Assembly (NCBI GenBank): GCA_030654015.1
Contig: JAURYI010000003.1
Location: 1-57,654 of the forward strand
Direction: 5' to 3'
DNA: 57,654 nt
Source: Methylococcales bacterium
GTDB lineage: Bacteria; Pseudomonadota; Gammaproteobacteria; Methylococcales; Methylomonadaceae
Part shown: positions 25,930 to 35,952 of the stretch, piece by piece
Numbering within the stretch: the first letter of the stretch is position 1
Layout of the letters: the number at the start of each line of letters is the position of its first letter
Program-made: the position numbers and the translations under genes
The notes under the pieces: generated by a model
The model's input: only the letters and a program-made list of their open reading frames with translations
Database searches by the model: none
Told to the model about the DNA's origin: nothing

Positions 25930-28900
25930 ATGGCAACAATAAAAACCAATAAAACAGACTACGCCCCAGGCGAAACAGCAACCATCACAGCCGATGGATT
26001 TACCATAGGATCAACAATAGAGCTGCAAATTCAGCATATTACTGATGCTGGTGCAGACGGTATTTTAGGTACCATCGACGACACACTAGGCAACAACACA
26101 GGCGGAGGACACGAACCGTGGTATGTGACCGACGGCGGAACAGGTGATCTGGACGGCGTAGCAAACGGCAGTATCCAAACCGAATGGTACGTCAACCCAG
26201 ACGACTCCCTAAATGAAACCTTCTTAGCCACTGCCCAACAAATCGAAACAGGTAGCGACGGTACATTTGGCACAACCGATGATGTATCTGTCGGCGAGCC
26301 AGCAACGATGTCATTTACCGATAGTGGCGGGAGTTACACTATTAAGTGGTATGCCGCTGATCCAGCGGTAAACAAAGCCCCTTTTTTACCAACTTATGAA
26401 AAGCTAACCCCCGCAGAATACCTAGCCTCTCATGGTGGTGTTTACCCAACAGGCAGTGCAACTGATCCGCTACCCAATGCTGAAGCTTATGCATCACCTC
26501 CAATCCCTAGTAATCTTGATGCAGTTACCTCACTCACACCAAAGGATTTAGAATTAGGTCAAATTGTACCGTTTTTTATTGAAATTACCGTCAGCGGTAG
26601 CACCGCACCAGAGAACGGTGTTATTACAGTTACACCAGAGTGGTTGGCTAAAACAACCAGTGGTGGTGATTTTGGTTTCAATCCAGCCTACGGAGTTCTC
26701 GCTGCTTTCGTAGATAAAGGAGATCCTCAATACACTGATACTGGCGCTCTTGCCACTGTAACTGGCATTCATACAACGACTTTAGATGTAGGAGGCAATA
26801 ACGAACGTATTCATTCTGACATTACCGTCAGTGGTCTTACCGACGGTGACAAAGTTATCGTTGAAGTTTGGGTGGTACTTAAAAATACAATCACGAGTAG
26901 TGTCACGGGTAATGTTCAAACCAGCATCTTTGGGGCTGGAACTGGTTCAGGACCAATAGTCATTACTGGAGGAGGTAAAAATGCGGACATCAGTACAGGA
27001 AATCAGACTGTACCACTCTTACAGGTTGGGGACTTTTTCTCAGCTTCTGCTGATCTATCAGTGATTAAAAGTGATAGTCCCGATGCTACCACCAATCCTA
27101 TCGACCTTACCGCCACTCCAAGCGTTGATCCGACAAATTTAAAACCTGGTGACACCTTCACCTATACCATCCTCGCCAAAAACAATTCAACAGACACAGT
27201 TTCTAACGGTGTTGTTGTTACAGATACTCTTGATTCGAATCTGACCTTTTTCTCAGCATCCAATAGTGGAACTTGGGCGGATAACGGCACAGCGGCGGAT
27301 ACGGTAACTTGGAGCCTCGGTGCGCTCTCTCCTGGGCAATCTCAGCTTCTCACCGTCACGGTTCAAGTTAAAAATACCGCCCCAACAAGTAGCACGACTC
27401 AAGATTTACTCAACAGCGTCAGCATTACATCAATCAATAGTGATTCGAATCTTGCTAACAATACAAATACTGAGCCTACTAATCTAGTCAGCCCAGCACT
27501 GACCGTTTCCATCAGTAATGCCATCGCGGTGAATGAAGGCAATGACTTGATCTACACCGTGACCTTAAGCGGTGGTACCTCAACCAGTAATATCACCATT
27601 CCGCTGACGTATGCGGGCACCGCGACCCCCGTGCTCGACTACAATGGTCAACCCGCTACGGTCACCATTTTGGCAGGCGAAAGCAGTGGCACGGTGACGG
27701 TACCGACGTTGACTGACAGCTTGGTCGAAGGCACTGAAACCGTGGAAGTCACGCTGGGTACGCCCAGCAATCCGGTGGTGAGCGTTGTTGACCCTCAAGG
27801 TACCGGCGACATTCTCGATAGCAATATATTGGCGATCACTCTCACTGGGCCAACCTCGGTTGTGGAAGGAGCGACTACCAGCAATTACGCCGTCAACCTG
27901 AGCGGTATCGGTCTGGGCACTGGTCAAAGCGTAACTTTTACGATTGACACCGCTTCCGGCACGGCTACCGAAGGTACCGACTTTTCCGCACTACTACAGG
28001 CAGGACTGGTGGTCGGCACGGGTATCACTCTCAATGGTATCAGCACGGGCGCGAATGGCATTATCTCTGTTACGGCGACCAACACCAGTGGCAGTAATTT
28101 GGCCGTAGGTTCGACGCTAATTCATTTCCAAGTGGCAACCCTTCAGGACAGCATCGTTGAAGGTCCTGAGGTCTTCAAGGTCAACTTGGCGAGTTCAAGT
28201 GCCACAGTAGTGAACGCGGCAGTGACCACCACTATTACCGATAGTATAGATGTTGCTCAGATTGCACCGACTGGTACGACTGCTCAGCAGTATATAAACG
28301 GTACATCACAGGATTTTAGTGATTACTACGCTAGTCAGGGTGGGGTTGTGCAGTATGGGGTTAAGGGTGATTTGATTAATAACACCAACCCTGGTGTGTT
28401 TTTCTACTACACGGGTCTTTCCAATACTATCAAAGGGTTTGATGGTCCAGATACTGGATCGGCTCCTGATTTGATGACCGTATTTATCGATCAAAGTGAC
28501 AATTATTTTGACAAGGGTAATGACTTTGTCAAGGCATTTACTGCGACCAAGAATGATGTCAATCTCTTCAAAGTCACTGATCTTGATGGCAATGGCATTG
28601 ATGCAGGTGATACTGTCACCCAGGTTCAACTGAACAACAATCAAATTGTGTTGGGTACTGGTGTCAATACGGGTGATGTTACTGTTAATTTTACGCCAGA
28701 TAAAGTTGGTTCGTTGTATGTGATCTCGGTTAAATACGACACTAATGCGGTGAAAGGTTCACATGTGGGATTGAACCCAGCAAATTGGCCAACGGTGAAA
28801 TACACTTTCACCACCGACGTAGGCAAAAACGGCACTATAGAAGAAACCGATAGCAAAGGTATCACCTTGGCACCTAAATTCGGGGCTTTGATGCTTGATG

Positions 28901-29325
28901 GCGAAGCTGCTCAAGATAGTCACGCGCCTGTGCTAACGGATGCCGAACTTCAACAGGTTGTCGATCAGGCGATTGATTTTTGGGCGCAACATGGTGCGGA
29001 TAGTGTTGATTTGTCGCTGCTCAGAGAGACTCAAGTCAAAATTGCTGATTTGGGTGGCACTCAGTTGGGGCTAACCGATGCGGCGAATGTGGTGACGATT
29101 GATGATGATGCGGCTGGTCACGGTTGGTGGACAGGTGAAGGCGAGGTTAATCTGCACATGGTTGATTTGCTATCGACTGTGACTCATGAGTTCGGTCATG
29201 TGCTTGGTTATGACCATGATGTGATGGATGCCAGTTTGGCAGTCGGTGAGCTTGAGTTGCCTGAGTTTAATACGCAAATTGAACTCGTTGGCGTACAGGC
29301 TCATCAGGTTGTTGATTTTGTTTAA
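25930..29325 (+). CDS. Large secreted protein with DUF11, Calx-beta and matrixin-like protease domain
   Basis: This 1131-residue protein starts directly with a folded-looking beta domain (MATIKTNKTDYAPGETATIT) and has no signal peptide, as usual for type I secretion. A DUF11-type domain spans about 378-520 (PGDTFTYTILAKNNSTDTV), followed by two Calx-beta-like repeats (about 525-780, VNEGNDLIYTVTLSGG). The C-terminal part has the metzincin zinc site HEFGHVLGYDH (1086-1096) and a short tail. It may be a self-processing or matrix-acting surface protease. GAGG precedes the ATG. A GEMM-like leader lies upstream, a strong terminator and an ABC exporter gene downstream. Confidence 0.82.
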   Translation: MATIKTNKTDYAPGETATITADGFTIGSTIELQIQHITDAGADGILGTIDDTLGNNTGGGHEPWYVTDGGTGDLDGVANGSIQTEWYVNPDDSLNETFLATAQQIETGSDGTFGTTDDVSVGEPATMSFTDSGGSYTIKWYAADPAVNKAPFLPTYEKLTPAEYLASHGGVYPTGSATDPLPNAEAYASPPIPSNLDAVTSLTPKDLELGQIVPFFIEITVSGSTAPENGVITVTPEWLAKTTSGGDFGFNPAYGVLAAFVDKGDPQYTDTGALATVTGIHTTTLDVGGNNERIHSDITVSGLTDGDKVIVEVWVVLKNTITSSVTGNVQTSIFGAGTGSGPIVITGGGKNADISTGNQTVPLLQVGDFFSASADLSVIKSDSPDATTNPIDLTATPSVDPTNLKPGDTFTYTILAKNNSTDTVSNGVVVTDTLDSNLTFFSASNSGTWADNGTAADTVTWSLGALSPGQSQLLTVTVQVKNTAPTSSTTQDLLNSVSITSINSDSNLANNTNTEPTNLVSPALTVSISNAIAVNEGNDLIYTVTLSGGTSTSNITIPLTYAGTATPVLDYNGQPATVTILAGESSGTVTVPTLTDSLVEGTETVEVTLGTPSNPVVSVVDPQGTGDILDSNILAITLTGPTSVVEGATTSNYAVNLSGIGLGTGQSVTFTIDTASGTATEGTDFSALLQAGLVVGTGITLNGISTGANGIISVTATNTSGSNLAVGSTLIHFQVATLQDSIVEGPEVFKVNLASSSATVVNAAVTTTITDSIDVAQIAPTGTTAQQYINGTSQDFSDYYASQGGVVQYGVKGDLINNTNPGVFFYYTGLSNTIKGFDGPDTGSAPDLMTVFIDQSDNYFDKGNDFVKAFTATKNDVNLFKVTDLDGNGIDAGDTVTQVQLNNNQIVLGTGVNTGDVTVNFTPDKVGSLYVISVKYDTNAVKGSHVGLNPANWPTVKYTFTTDVGKNGTIEETDSKGITLAPKFGALMLDGEAAQDSHAPVLTDAELQQVVDQAIDFWAQHGADSVDLSLLRETQVKIADLGGTQLGLTDAANVVTIDDDAAGHGWWTGEGEVNLHMVDLLSTVTHEFGHVLGYDHDVMDASLAVGELELPEFNTQIELVGVQAHQVVDFV

Positions 29326-29374
29326 TTAGCTGTCATAGAGGATTTAATTGCAAGATTAGGTTTGTTACTAATCC

Positions 29375-29408
29375 ATCCCCGCTAATGAATGTTAGCGGGG
29401 ATTTTTTT
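29375..29408 (+). terminator. Intrinsic terminator of matrixin-like gene
   Basis: ATCCCCGCTAA pairs with TTAGCGGGGAT, followed by a run of seven T. Confidence 0.9.
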
Positions 29409-29530
29409 GTTTCTGCGATATTTTTCTATGAGATATTTGCAACTACAAAAACCGATTAACGGTTTTGTTTTCCCTAAAGGGACGCTGGACAGATATAATT
29501 GACAGTTATAAAAATCCCCCCAGCGATGTA

Positions 29531-31324
29531 ATGATGCAATCACCAGCAAACACCGCTATTTATAGTTGGAAAACCATCTATCAAATAGCCTTAGAACATA
29601 AAAAACCATTGGTTTATGCGCATTTATTAGCCATCCTCGCTACGATTGCCAGTGTACCTGTGCCGTTATTGATGCCGTTACTGGTTGATGAGGTATTGTT
29701 AAAAAAACCGAGCATTGTTGTTCATACGATTAATCTGGTTACGCCTGCCGAATATCAATTACCCGTGCTGTACATTGGCGTGGTGCTGGTTGCGAGTTTG
29801 TTGTTGCGCATTGTTTCCATTGTGTTCAACATCATTCAATCGCGGCAATTTACCTTTATTTCCAAAGACATTGTGTTTCGGATTCGCAGTAAACTGATAG
29901 CGCATTTGCAAACTATTTCCATGTCAGAATATGAAAGTCTGGGAACGGGAACAGTGGTGACGCATTTAGTCACCGACCTCGATACCATTGATAATTTTAT
30001 CGGCTCAACGGTCAGTAAATTATTGGTTGCCTGTTTAACGGTGGTGGGTACGGCGGTCATTTTGTTATGGATGCACTGGCAATTGGGTTTATTTATTCTG
30101 TTGCTCAACCCTGTGGTGATTTATTTCACTCGCGCGGTCGGGTCGCGTGTTAAGCATCTTAAAGCGCAGGAAAATTCCGCGTATGAAGTTTTTCAACAGG
30201 CGTTGACCGAAACGCTGGAGGCTATCCAGCAAATTCGTGCCAGTAACCGCGAACGCCATTATTGTCAGCAATTGATAGATTCTGCGCGTACCGTGAAAGA
30301 CAATTCCATTGCCTTTGCGTGGAAAAGTGATGCCGCAAACCGCTTGAGTTTTCTGGTATTTCTGTTCGGCTTTGATGTATTTCGCGCTTGCGCCATGTTG
30401 ATGGTGTTTTATTCGGATTTAACTATCGGTGAAATGCTGGCGGTGTTCGGCTATCTGTGGTTTATGATGGGGCCTGTGCAGGAAATTCTCAGTATTCAAT
30501 ATGCGTTTTATGCGGCGAAGGCGGCATTAATCCGTATTAATCGTCTGAATGCCTTGCAGCAAGAGCCGCATTATCCGCACTTGGAAAATCCTTTTTTAAA
30601 CAAAAAAACGGTTGCGGTGCGGGTAGAAAATCTGCATTTCAGTTACGGTGAAGAAAAAGTATTGAACGGTATTAATCTGCACATTAAAGCAGGCGAAAAA
30701 GTGGCGTTAGTCGGTGCCAGTGGCGGCGGCAAATCGACCTTGATACAAACGCTCATCGGTTTATATCCCTCTAGTTCTGGGCAGATTTATTTTGATGAAG
30801 TGGCGATAGACCGTATCGGTCTGGAAGTGGTGCGGGAACACGTTGTCACCGTGTTACAGCATCCGATACTATTTAATGATACGTTACGCGCCAATCTTAC
30901 CTTAGGAAAAACCGCCACGGATGAGCAATTATGGAATGCGTTGGCTATTGCGCAATTAGGCGATGTGGTCAACGATTTAGCACAGGGTTTGGATACCATC
31001 GTCGGACGACACGGCATGAGATTATCAGGCGGTCAGCGGCAACGTCTGGCAATTGCGCGTATGATAGTCGCCAATCCTAAAGTGGTGATACTGGATGAAG
31101 CCACTTCTGCATTGGATACCGAAACCGAACATAATCTACACGTTGCATTGAACGATTTTCTGAAAGAACGCACCACTATTATCATTGCCCACCGTCTCAG
31201 CGCGGTCAAGCAAGCCGATCATGTCTATGTATTTGAACAAGGTGAAATCTGCGAACAAGGGCGACATGAAACTTTAATCAGCCAACACGGTCTGTATGCC
31301 AAACTGTACGGCGAATATCAATAA
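29531..31324 (+). CDS. ABC exporter with fused membrane and ATPase domains
   Basis: About 597 residues. An N-terminal six-helix exporter domain (for example LLAILATIASVPVPLLMPLLVDEVL) is followed by a nucleotide-binding domain with [34 protein letters not shown] and the H-loop IIAHRLSAV. No peptidase or cyclase-like domain precedes it. The family includes lipid, peptide and protein exporters. Its position behind a signal-less secreted protease suggests type I secretion, but no membrane-fusion protein or TolC gene is in view. The frame is open back to a TTG at 29465. I choose the tandem ATG at 29531, though no ribosome site is obvious. Confidence 0.85.
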   Translation: MMQSPANTAIYSWKTIYQIALEHKKPLVYAHLLAILATIASVPVPLLMPLLVDEVLLKKPSIVVHTINLVTPAEYQLPVLYIGVVLVASLLLRIVSIVFNIIQSRQFTFISKDIVFRIRSKLIAHLQTISMSEYESLGTGTVVTHLVTDLDTIDNFIGSTVSKLLVACLTVVGTAVILLWMHWQLGLFILLLNPVVIYFTRAVGSRVKHLKAQENSAYEVFQQALTETLEAIQQIRASNRERHYCQQLIDSARTVKDNSIAFAWKSDAANRLSFLVFLFGFDVFRACAMLMVFYSDLTIGEMLAVFGYLWFMMGPVQEILSIQYAFYAAKAALIRINRLNALQQEPHYPHLENPFLNKKTVAVRVENLHFSYGEEKVLNGINLHIKAGEKVALVGASGGGKSTLIQTLIGLYPSSSGQIYFDEVAIDRIGLEVVREHVVTVLQHPILFNDTLRANLTLGKTATDEQLWNALAIAQLGDVVNDLAQGLDTIVGRHGMRLSGGQRQRLAIARMIVANPKVVILDEATSALDTETEHNLHVALNDFLKERTTIIIAHRLSAVKQADHVYVFEQGEICEQGRHETLISQHGLYAKLYGEYQ

Positions 31325-31329
31325 TCATT

Positions 31330-32163
31330 ATGACCGAACGCTACGATTTACATTGCCACTCAAACGCCTCCGATGGTGCATTATCACCAACCGATTTAGT
31401 ACAACGCGCCCATCTAAACGGTGTGACTGCCTTGGCACTAACCGATCATGACACCACGATGGGATTAAACGAGGCGCGTAGTTGTGCCGCTGAACTCAAT
31501 ATGCGCTTGATTGACGGCATCGAATTATCCGCCAGCTGGCAGAATAAATGCCTGCATATTGTGGGCTTAGGTATCGACCCTAACTACGAACCTTTAGCCA
31601 ATGCCACTCAACAGTTACAAGCAACGCGCCTAGAACGGGCGCAAAAAATCGCCGAAAAGCTGGAGAAAAAACGTATTATGGGGGCATTTGAGGCGGTGCA
31701 GAAAGCCGCAGGGCAGGGCATGATTACCCGCAGTCATTTTGCCAATTTTTTGCTGTCGCAGTTTCATGTCTCTACCCAGCAAGAAGCCTTTGACCGATAT
31801 TTGGGTAAAGGCAAACCTGCTTACGTTGCCACTACATGGGCAGACATGGAGATTGCCGTTAAATGGATTACCGAAGCGGGTGGTGTAGCGGTGTTAGCGC
31901 ATCCATTGCGTTATGATTTAACCGCTAACTGGATGAAACGCTTATTAGCGGCATTTAAAGATGCAGGCGGGCAGGGCATGGAAGTGGTGACAGGCAGAAA
32001 TAATCCCGATGAAATAAAATTACTGGCAACGTATGCGGCTCGTTTTGAACTGGCAGGTTCAACAGGATCGGATTTTCATAGCCCAGTCACGCCTTGGGTG
32101 GAATTGGGTAGACTCGCCCCGTTACCTGATAATGTGCAACCTGTTTGGGAATTACTGAATTAA
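31330..32163 (+). CDS. PHP-domain phosphoesterase (RNase AM/YciV type)
   Basis: This 277-residue enzyme has the PHP metal-binding motifs YDLHCHSNASDGAL at the N-terminus, LALTDHDTTMGL, DGIELSA, AHPLRYD and GSDFHSP near the end. In E. coli the orthologue removes nucleotides from 5' ends of rRNA and hydrolyses 3',5'-phosphoadenosine phosphates. It begins 6 bp after the ABC exporter stop and is probably co-transcribed with the following repair and modification genes. Confidence 0.92.
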   Translation: MTERYDLHCHSNASDGALSPTDLVQRAHLNGVTALALTDHDTTMGLNEARSCAAELNMRLIDGIELSASWQNKCLHIVGLGIDPNYEPLANATQQLQATRLERAQKIAEKLEKKRIMGAFEAVQKAAGQGMITRSHFANFLLSQFHVSTQQEAFDRYLGKGKPAYVATTWADMEIAVKWITEAGGVAVLAHPLRYDLTANWMKRLLAAFKDAGGQGMEVVTGRNNPDEIKLLATYAARFELAGSTGSDFHSPVTPWVELGRLAPLPDNVQPVWELLN

Positions 32164-32232
32164 CCCCGCTGTTTGCCACCAACCTTTATTTCGGTGATAA
32201 TCGCCGCGCACTTTCCCCTGCTGAGACTTAAT

Positions 32233-32958
32233 GTGAACGACGCTATACGCCTGCAATACCTCGCCGCAATGGGCATTAATGTCTGGATACCAAGAGTAAT
32301 AACGCCTGTAGAACAGCCGTTACCAGCGGCAATTGAACCTGAAAATCAAATGATAGCCAGTCCTATAGAAGACTCGCAATCATCGCCTGACACATGGGAC
32401 AACTTAAAAGCGGAAGTACAAAACTGTACGTTATGCGGCTTATGCAGCACGCGCACTCAAACCGTCTTCGGTGCTGGTAATCAACACGCCGACTGGCTTG
32501 TCATCGGCGAAGCCCCAGGTGAGCAGGAAGATAAACAAGGGCTGCCGTTTGTCGGTGTCGCAGGTCAATTATTAACGGAAATGCTCCGCGCCATCGGTCT
32601 GAGTCGTGAACAGGTATTTATGGCTAATATCCTCAAATGCCGACCGCCCAATAACCGTGACCCTCATGTCGATGAAATAAAACACTGCAAAGAATATTTG
32701 CAGAGGCAACAACAGCTCATTCAACCGAAAATTATTCTGGCAGTCGGACGCATCGCCGCCCATGCCTTATTAGAGACCAATGAACCGTTAGCTTCGCTCA
32801 GAGGCAAAGTGCATAGTTTCAACAATACGCCCGTGATAGTGGTTTATCATCCCGCGTATTTACTCCGTTCCTTGCCAGAAAAACGCAAAGCGTGGCAGGA
32901 TTTACAATTTGCCAAACACACTGTTATAACGATGGAACAACAATCATGCGTGGATTAG
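32233..32958 (+). CDS. Family 4 (Fe-S) uracil-DNA glycosylase
   Basis: About 241 residues. After a variable N-terminal part (DAIRLQYLAAMGINVWIPR) the core has the cluster cysteines in NCTLCGLC and later ILKCRPPNNRDP and CKEYL, the catalytic GEAPGEQED loop, and YHPAYLLR. It removes uracil from DNA and carries a 4Fe-4S cluster, which may link it to the suf operon nearby. Start is uncertain: the frame is open from TTG 32173, and GTG 32233 matches where family members usually begin. Confidence 0.9.
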   Translation: MNDAIRLQYLAAMGINVWIPRVITPVEQPLPAAIEPENQMIASPIEDSQSSPDTWDNLKAEVQNCTLCGLCSTRTQTVFGAGNQHADWLVIGEAPGEQEDKQGLPFVGVAGQLLTEMLRAIGLSREQVFMANILKCRPPNNRDPHVDEIKHCKEYLQRQQQLIQPKIILAVGRIAAHALLETNEPLASLRGKVHSFNNTPVIVVYHPAYLLRSLPEKRKAWQDLQFAKHTVITMEQQSCVD

Positions 32959-33485
32959 TAGACAAAATAAAAGACCTGATACTGTATGATGCTGATAAAG
33001 AATTTTACGCCAAAGTATTCCCTGATTCCGTGAGTAAACAAGACCTTATGCGCATACGCACCATGACCCACGCCGATTTGCCCGCTGTAATGGTAATCGA
33101 AAGAAAAAACTACCCTTTTCCATGGGGCGAAGATATTTTTACCGACTGTTTCAAAGCAGGCTACAGTTGCTGGGTGTGCGAATCGCAGGGCAAAATAGTC
33201 GGTTACAGCCTATTGTCACTGGCTGTCGGTGAAGCGCATATTCTCAATATTTCCGTAGACCCAGACGAACAAGGACAAGGTATCGGTCGTAAAATGATGG
33301 AAAATGCCATAGATTATTCCAGAGGACGCGCGGAAACGGTTTTTCTGGAAGTCAGACCCTCCAACACCGTTGCAATCACCCTTTATGAACGGCTTGGTTT
33401 TAATGAAATCGGCATCAGACGCGGCTATTACCCCGCTGAAAACGGACGTGAAGATGCCATTATGTTGGCGTTGCAGTTGTTCTGA
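32946..33485 (+). CDS. rimI: RimI-like ribosomal-protein/N-terminal alanine acetyltransferase
   Basis: The 179-residue GNAT enzyme has the acetyl-CoA loop in VDPDEQGQGIGRKMM and the C-terminal signature FLEVRPSNTVAITLYERLGF. It ends with the RRGYYPAENGREDAIMLAL segment typical of RimI. The ATG overlaps the end of the glycosylase gene. A later ATG (33048, MRIRTMTH) would give the usual RimI length, and the extra 34 residues look coding but are not part of the conserved fold. UDG-rimI is a common gammaproteobacterial pair. Confidence 0.9.
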   Translation: MRGLVDKIKDLILYDADKEFYAKVFPDSVSKQDLMRIRTMTHADLPAVMVIERKNYPFPWGEDIFTDCFKAGYSCWVCESQGKIVGYSLLSLAVGEAHILNISVDPDEQGQGIGRKMMENAIDYSRGRAETVFLEVRPSNTVAITLYERLGFNEIGIRRGYYPAENGREDAIMLALQLF

Positions 33486-33551
33486 CAGGTAGTTTTTATT
33501 TATTTTAAATCTCCATACCAAAAACCCAACGCTTTACTCAGAAATTAAATA

Positions 33552-33566
33552 GGACTAAAATAGTCC
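33552..33566. promoter_or_regulatory. IscR type-1-like operator ahead of the suf operon
   Basis: The 15-bp palindrome GGACTAAAATAGTCC has the core GACTAAAATAGTC, which fits the GACTRWWWYAGTC pattern recalled for cluster-bound IscR sites. It lies 22 bp before the start codon of the Rrf2-family regulator gene, well placed for autoregulation. Confidence 0.7.
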
Positions 33567-33588
33567 CCAATGAAAACAGGTGGGGATT

Positions 33589-34050
33589 ATGCTAAAAATT
33601 AGTAAATTAACAGACTACGCAACCGTTATTCTTAGCTTCATGGCAAAGAATAACCAACGCGTGTGCGCCGCAATGGAACTTGCGACCGCAACAGGTATCG
33701 CACTACCAACGGTCAGTAAAATCCTAAAAGCACTGGTCAACGCCAAAGTCCTCATCTCCACACGCGGTGCCAAAGGCGGTTACCTCCTCGCCGCTGCACC
33801 CGACAAAATCACCGTAGCCACTATTATCAGCGCGTTAGAAGGCCCGATTGCCGTTACCGAATGCAGCATCTCCCAACAAGGCTGCGAACAAGCGGCAGGC
33901 TGCAATATCAGCGGGCATTGGAACGTCATTAATCGCGCCATTTATAACGCCCTTGAATCCGTGACCTTAGCGGACATGATAAAACCCCAAGAAACCCTTA
34001 TTCCCATTGCTAGTTTATATCGAATAGAGAATCACAATGTCAGCCAGTAA
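33589..34050 (+). CDS. Rrf2-family suf operon regulator (SufR/IscR-like)
   Basis: This 153-residue winged-helix regulator begins [19 protein letters not shown] and has the recognition helix in [15 protein letters not shown]. Three cysteines in [16 protein letters not shown] should bind an Fe-S cluster and report cluster supply. Rrf2 proteins in this position normally repress suf genes when clusters are plentiful. AGGTGGGG precedes ATG 33589. Its end overlaps sufB by 14 bp. Confidence 0.92.
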   Translation: MLKISKLTDYATVILSFMAKNNQRVCAAMELATATGIALPTVSKILKALVNAKVLISTRGAKGGYLLAAAPDKITVATIISALEGPIAVTECSISQQGCEQAAGCNISGHWNVINRAIYNALESVTLADMIKPQETLIPIASLYRIENHNVSQ

Positions 34051-35485
34051 CGAAGAAATCAACCAATTGCTCAATCAAGATTACAAACAAGGTTTTATCA
34101 CCGAGTTAGAAACCGACACTTTCCCTATCGGTTTAGATGAAGCCGTGATTCATAAACTGTCCAAGGTGAAAAACGAACCTGAGTTCATGCTGGAATACCG
34201 TTTAAAAGCCTTCCGTCATTGGCAAACCATGACTCCGCCTGAATGGGCGTTTGTCAAATTTGACCCCATTGATTACCAAGCCATCAGCTACTATTCCGCG
34301 CCCAAACGCAAAGAAGACGGCCCAAAAAGTTTGGATGAAATCGACCCGCAAGTCCTAGAAGCCTACAAAAAACTGGGCATTCCCTTAGATGAACAAGAGC
34401 GTCTGGCAGGTATCGCCGTCGATGCAGTGTTCGATAGCGTTTCAGTTGCCACCACGTTTAAAGGCAAACTCCACGATGTCGGCGTTATTTTCTGCCCCAT
34501 CTCCGAAGCCCTGCGCGAACATCCTGAACTTATCAAAGAATACCTAGGTTCAGTCGTCCCGCACACCGACAACTACTTTGCCGCGCTCAATGCCGCCGTA
34601 TTCACCGATGGTTCATTCGTTTATATTCCTAAAGGCGTGCGCTGCCCAATGGAATTATCAACCTATTTCCGTATCAATGCCGCCAACACAGGGCAGTTTG
34701 AACGCACCCTGATTATTGCCGATGAAGGCAGTCACGTCAGTTATTTAGAAGGTTGCACCGCGCCCATGCGTGACGAAAACCAACTACACGCCGCCGTCGT
34801 TGAACTCGTCGCCCTAAAAGATGCCACCATCAAATATTCCACCGTCCAAAACTGGTATCCGGGTGATAAAAACGGCTTAGGCGGTATCTACAACTTCGTC
34901 ACCAAACGCGCCGAATGTCGCGGCGACAACTCCAAAGTCTCGTGGACGCAAGTTGAAACAGGTTCAGCGATTACATGGAAATACCCAAGCTGTGTACTGA
35001 CAGGCGATAACAGCATCGGTGAATTTTATTCAGTTGCCGTGACTAACAACTATCAACAAGCCGACACAGGCACAAAAATGATACACATCGGCAAAAATAC
35101 CCGCAGCACCATCGTGTCCAAAGGTATCTCCGCTGGCAAAGCGCAAAACACCTATCGCGGCTTGGTCAAAGTGTTAAAAAGCGCGGAAAACGCCCGCAAC
35201 TACACCCAATGTGATTCCTTATTAGTCGGCGATAAATGCGGCGCACACACCTTCCCCTACATCGAGGTCAAACAACCCACCGCACAAATCGAACACGAAG
35301 CCACCACCTCAAAAATCAGCGAAGACCAATTATTCTTCTGCCAACAACGCGGACTCTCCGCCGAAGATGCTGTATCGATGATAGTCAACGGTTTTTGTAA
35401 AGAAGTATTCAGAGAATTGCCCATGGAATTTGCGGTAGAAGCACAAGCGTTGTTGGGTTTGAGTTTGGAAGGCTCGGTGGGGTAA
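34037..35485 (+). CDS. sufB: Fe-S assembly scaffold subunit SufB
   Basis: This 482-residue SufB forms the SufBC2D complex in which Fe-S clusters are built. Characteristic stretches are [53 protein letters not shown] and [21 protein letters not shown]. The conserved C-terminal cysteine region [19 protein letters not shown] is also present. Length is normal. Its usual neighbour sufC lies 3.5 kb downstream behind accessory genes. Confidence 0.97.
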   Translation: MSASNEEINQLLNQDYKQGFITELETDTFPIGLDEAVIHKLSKVKNEPEFMLEYRLKAFRHWQTMTPPEWAFVKFDPIDYQAISYYSAPKRKEDGPKSLDEIDPQVLEAYKKLGIPLDEQERLAGIAVDAVFDSVSVATTFKGKLHDVGVIFCPISEALREHPELIKEYLGSVVPHTDNYFAALNAAVFTDGSFVYIPKGVRCPMELSTYFRINAANTGQFERTLIIADEGSHVSYLEGCTAPMRDENQLHAAVVELVALKDATIKYSTVQNWYPGDKNGLGGIYNFVTKRAECRGDNSKVSWTQVETGSAITWKYPSCVLTGDNSIGEFYSVAVTNNYQQADTGTKMIHIGKNTRSTIVSKGISAGKAQNTYRGLVKVLKSAENARNYTQCDSLLVGDKCGAHTFPYIEVKQPTAQIEHEATTSKISEDQLFFCQQRGLSAEDAVSMIVNGFCKEVFRELPMEFAVEAQALLGLSLEGSVG

Positions 35486-35491
35486 TGAACC

Positions 35492-35716
35492 ATGCACTAT
35501 AAACAACTAACTGCCATTATTCACAAGGAAGATGATATTTATGTCTCTCTTTGTCCAGAATTAGATATTGCCAGCCAAGGTTCTAATATTGAAGAAGCCA
35601 AAGATAATTTAAAAGAAGCGGTAGAATTATTTTTTGAATGCGCATCAAAAGAAGAAATTAATCAACGCTATTACGGTGAAACCTATATTTCCTCAATGGA
35701 GATAGCTTTTGGGTAA
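35492..35716 (+). CDS. hicB: HicB-like antitoxin
   Basis: This 74-residue protein shows the HicB fold: an N-terminal partial RNase H-like segment (YKQLTAIIHKEDDIYVSLCPELDIASQG) and the helix NIEEAKDNLKEAVELFFECA. The C-terminal DNA-binding domain of longer HicB proteins is absent. It starts 6 bp after sufB and overlaps the toxin gene by 8 bp, the normal arrangement for short HicB-HicA pairs. It should neutralise HicA. Confidence 0.88.
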   Translation: MHYKQLTAIIHKEDDIYVSLCPELDIASQGSNIEEAKDNLKEAVELFFECASKEEINQRYYGETYISSMEIAFG

Positions 35717-35930
35717 GTTGCGTGTTTTATCAGGTAAAGAAATTTGTTTGATTTTATTAGCACATGGTTTTGAACAAGTACGGCAAAAAGGCAGCCATGC
35801 CATTATGCAAAAACAAATTGGTTCATCAACCATTACCGTGCCTGTTCCACAGCATAAAGAACTTAAAGCGGGAACGTTGACATCAATTATCAGACAATCG
35901 CAATTATCGCGTTCTATTTTTGAAAATTAA
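35709..35930 (+). CDS. hicA: HicA-like mRNA interferase toxin
   Basis: This 73-residue toxin of the dsRBD-like HicA family has KLRVLSGKEICLILLAHGFEQVRQ at the start. The catalytic histidine is in KGSHAIM, followed by TVPVPQHKELKAGTLTSIIRQ. HicA cleaves mRNA during growth arrest. The start is TTG at 35709, seven bases after GGAG and inside the end of hicB. Confidence 0.9.
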   Translation: MGKLRVLSGKEICLILLAHGFEQVRQKGSHAIMQKQIGSSTITVPVPQHKELKAGTLTSIIRQSQLSRSIFEN

Positions 35931-35952
35931 TTGATTATGGTGTGCTGAATAT

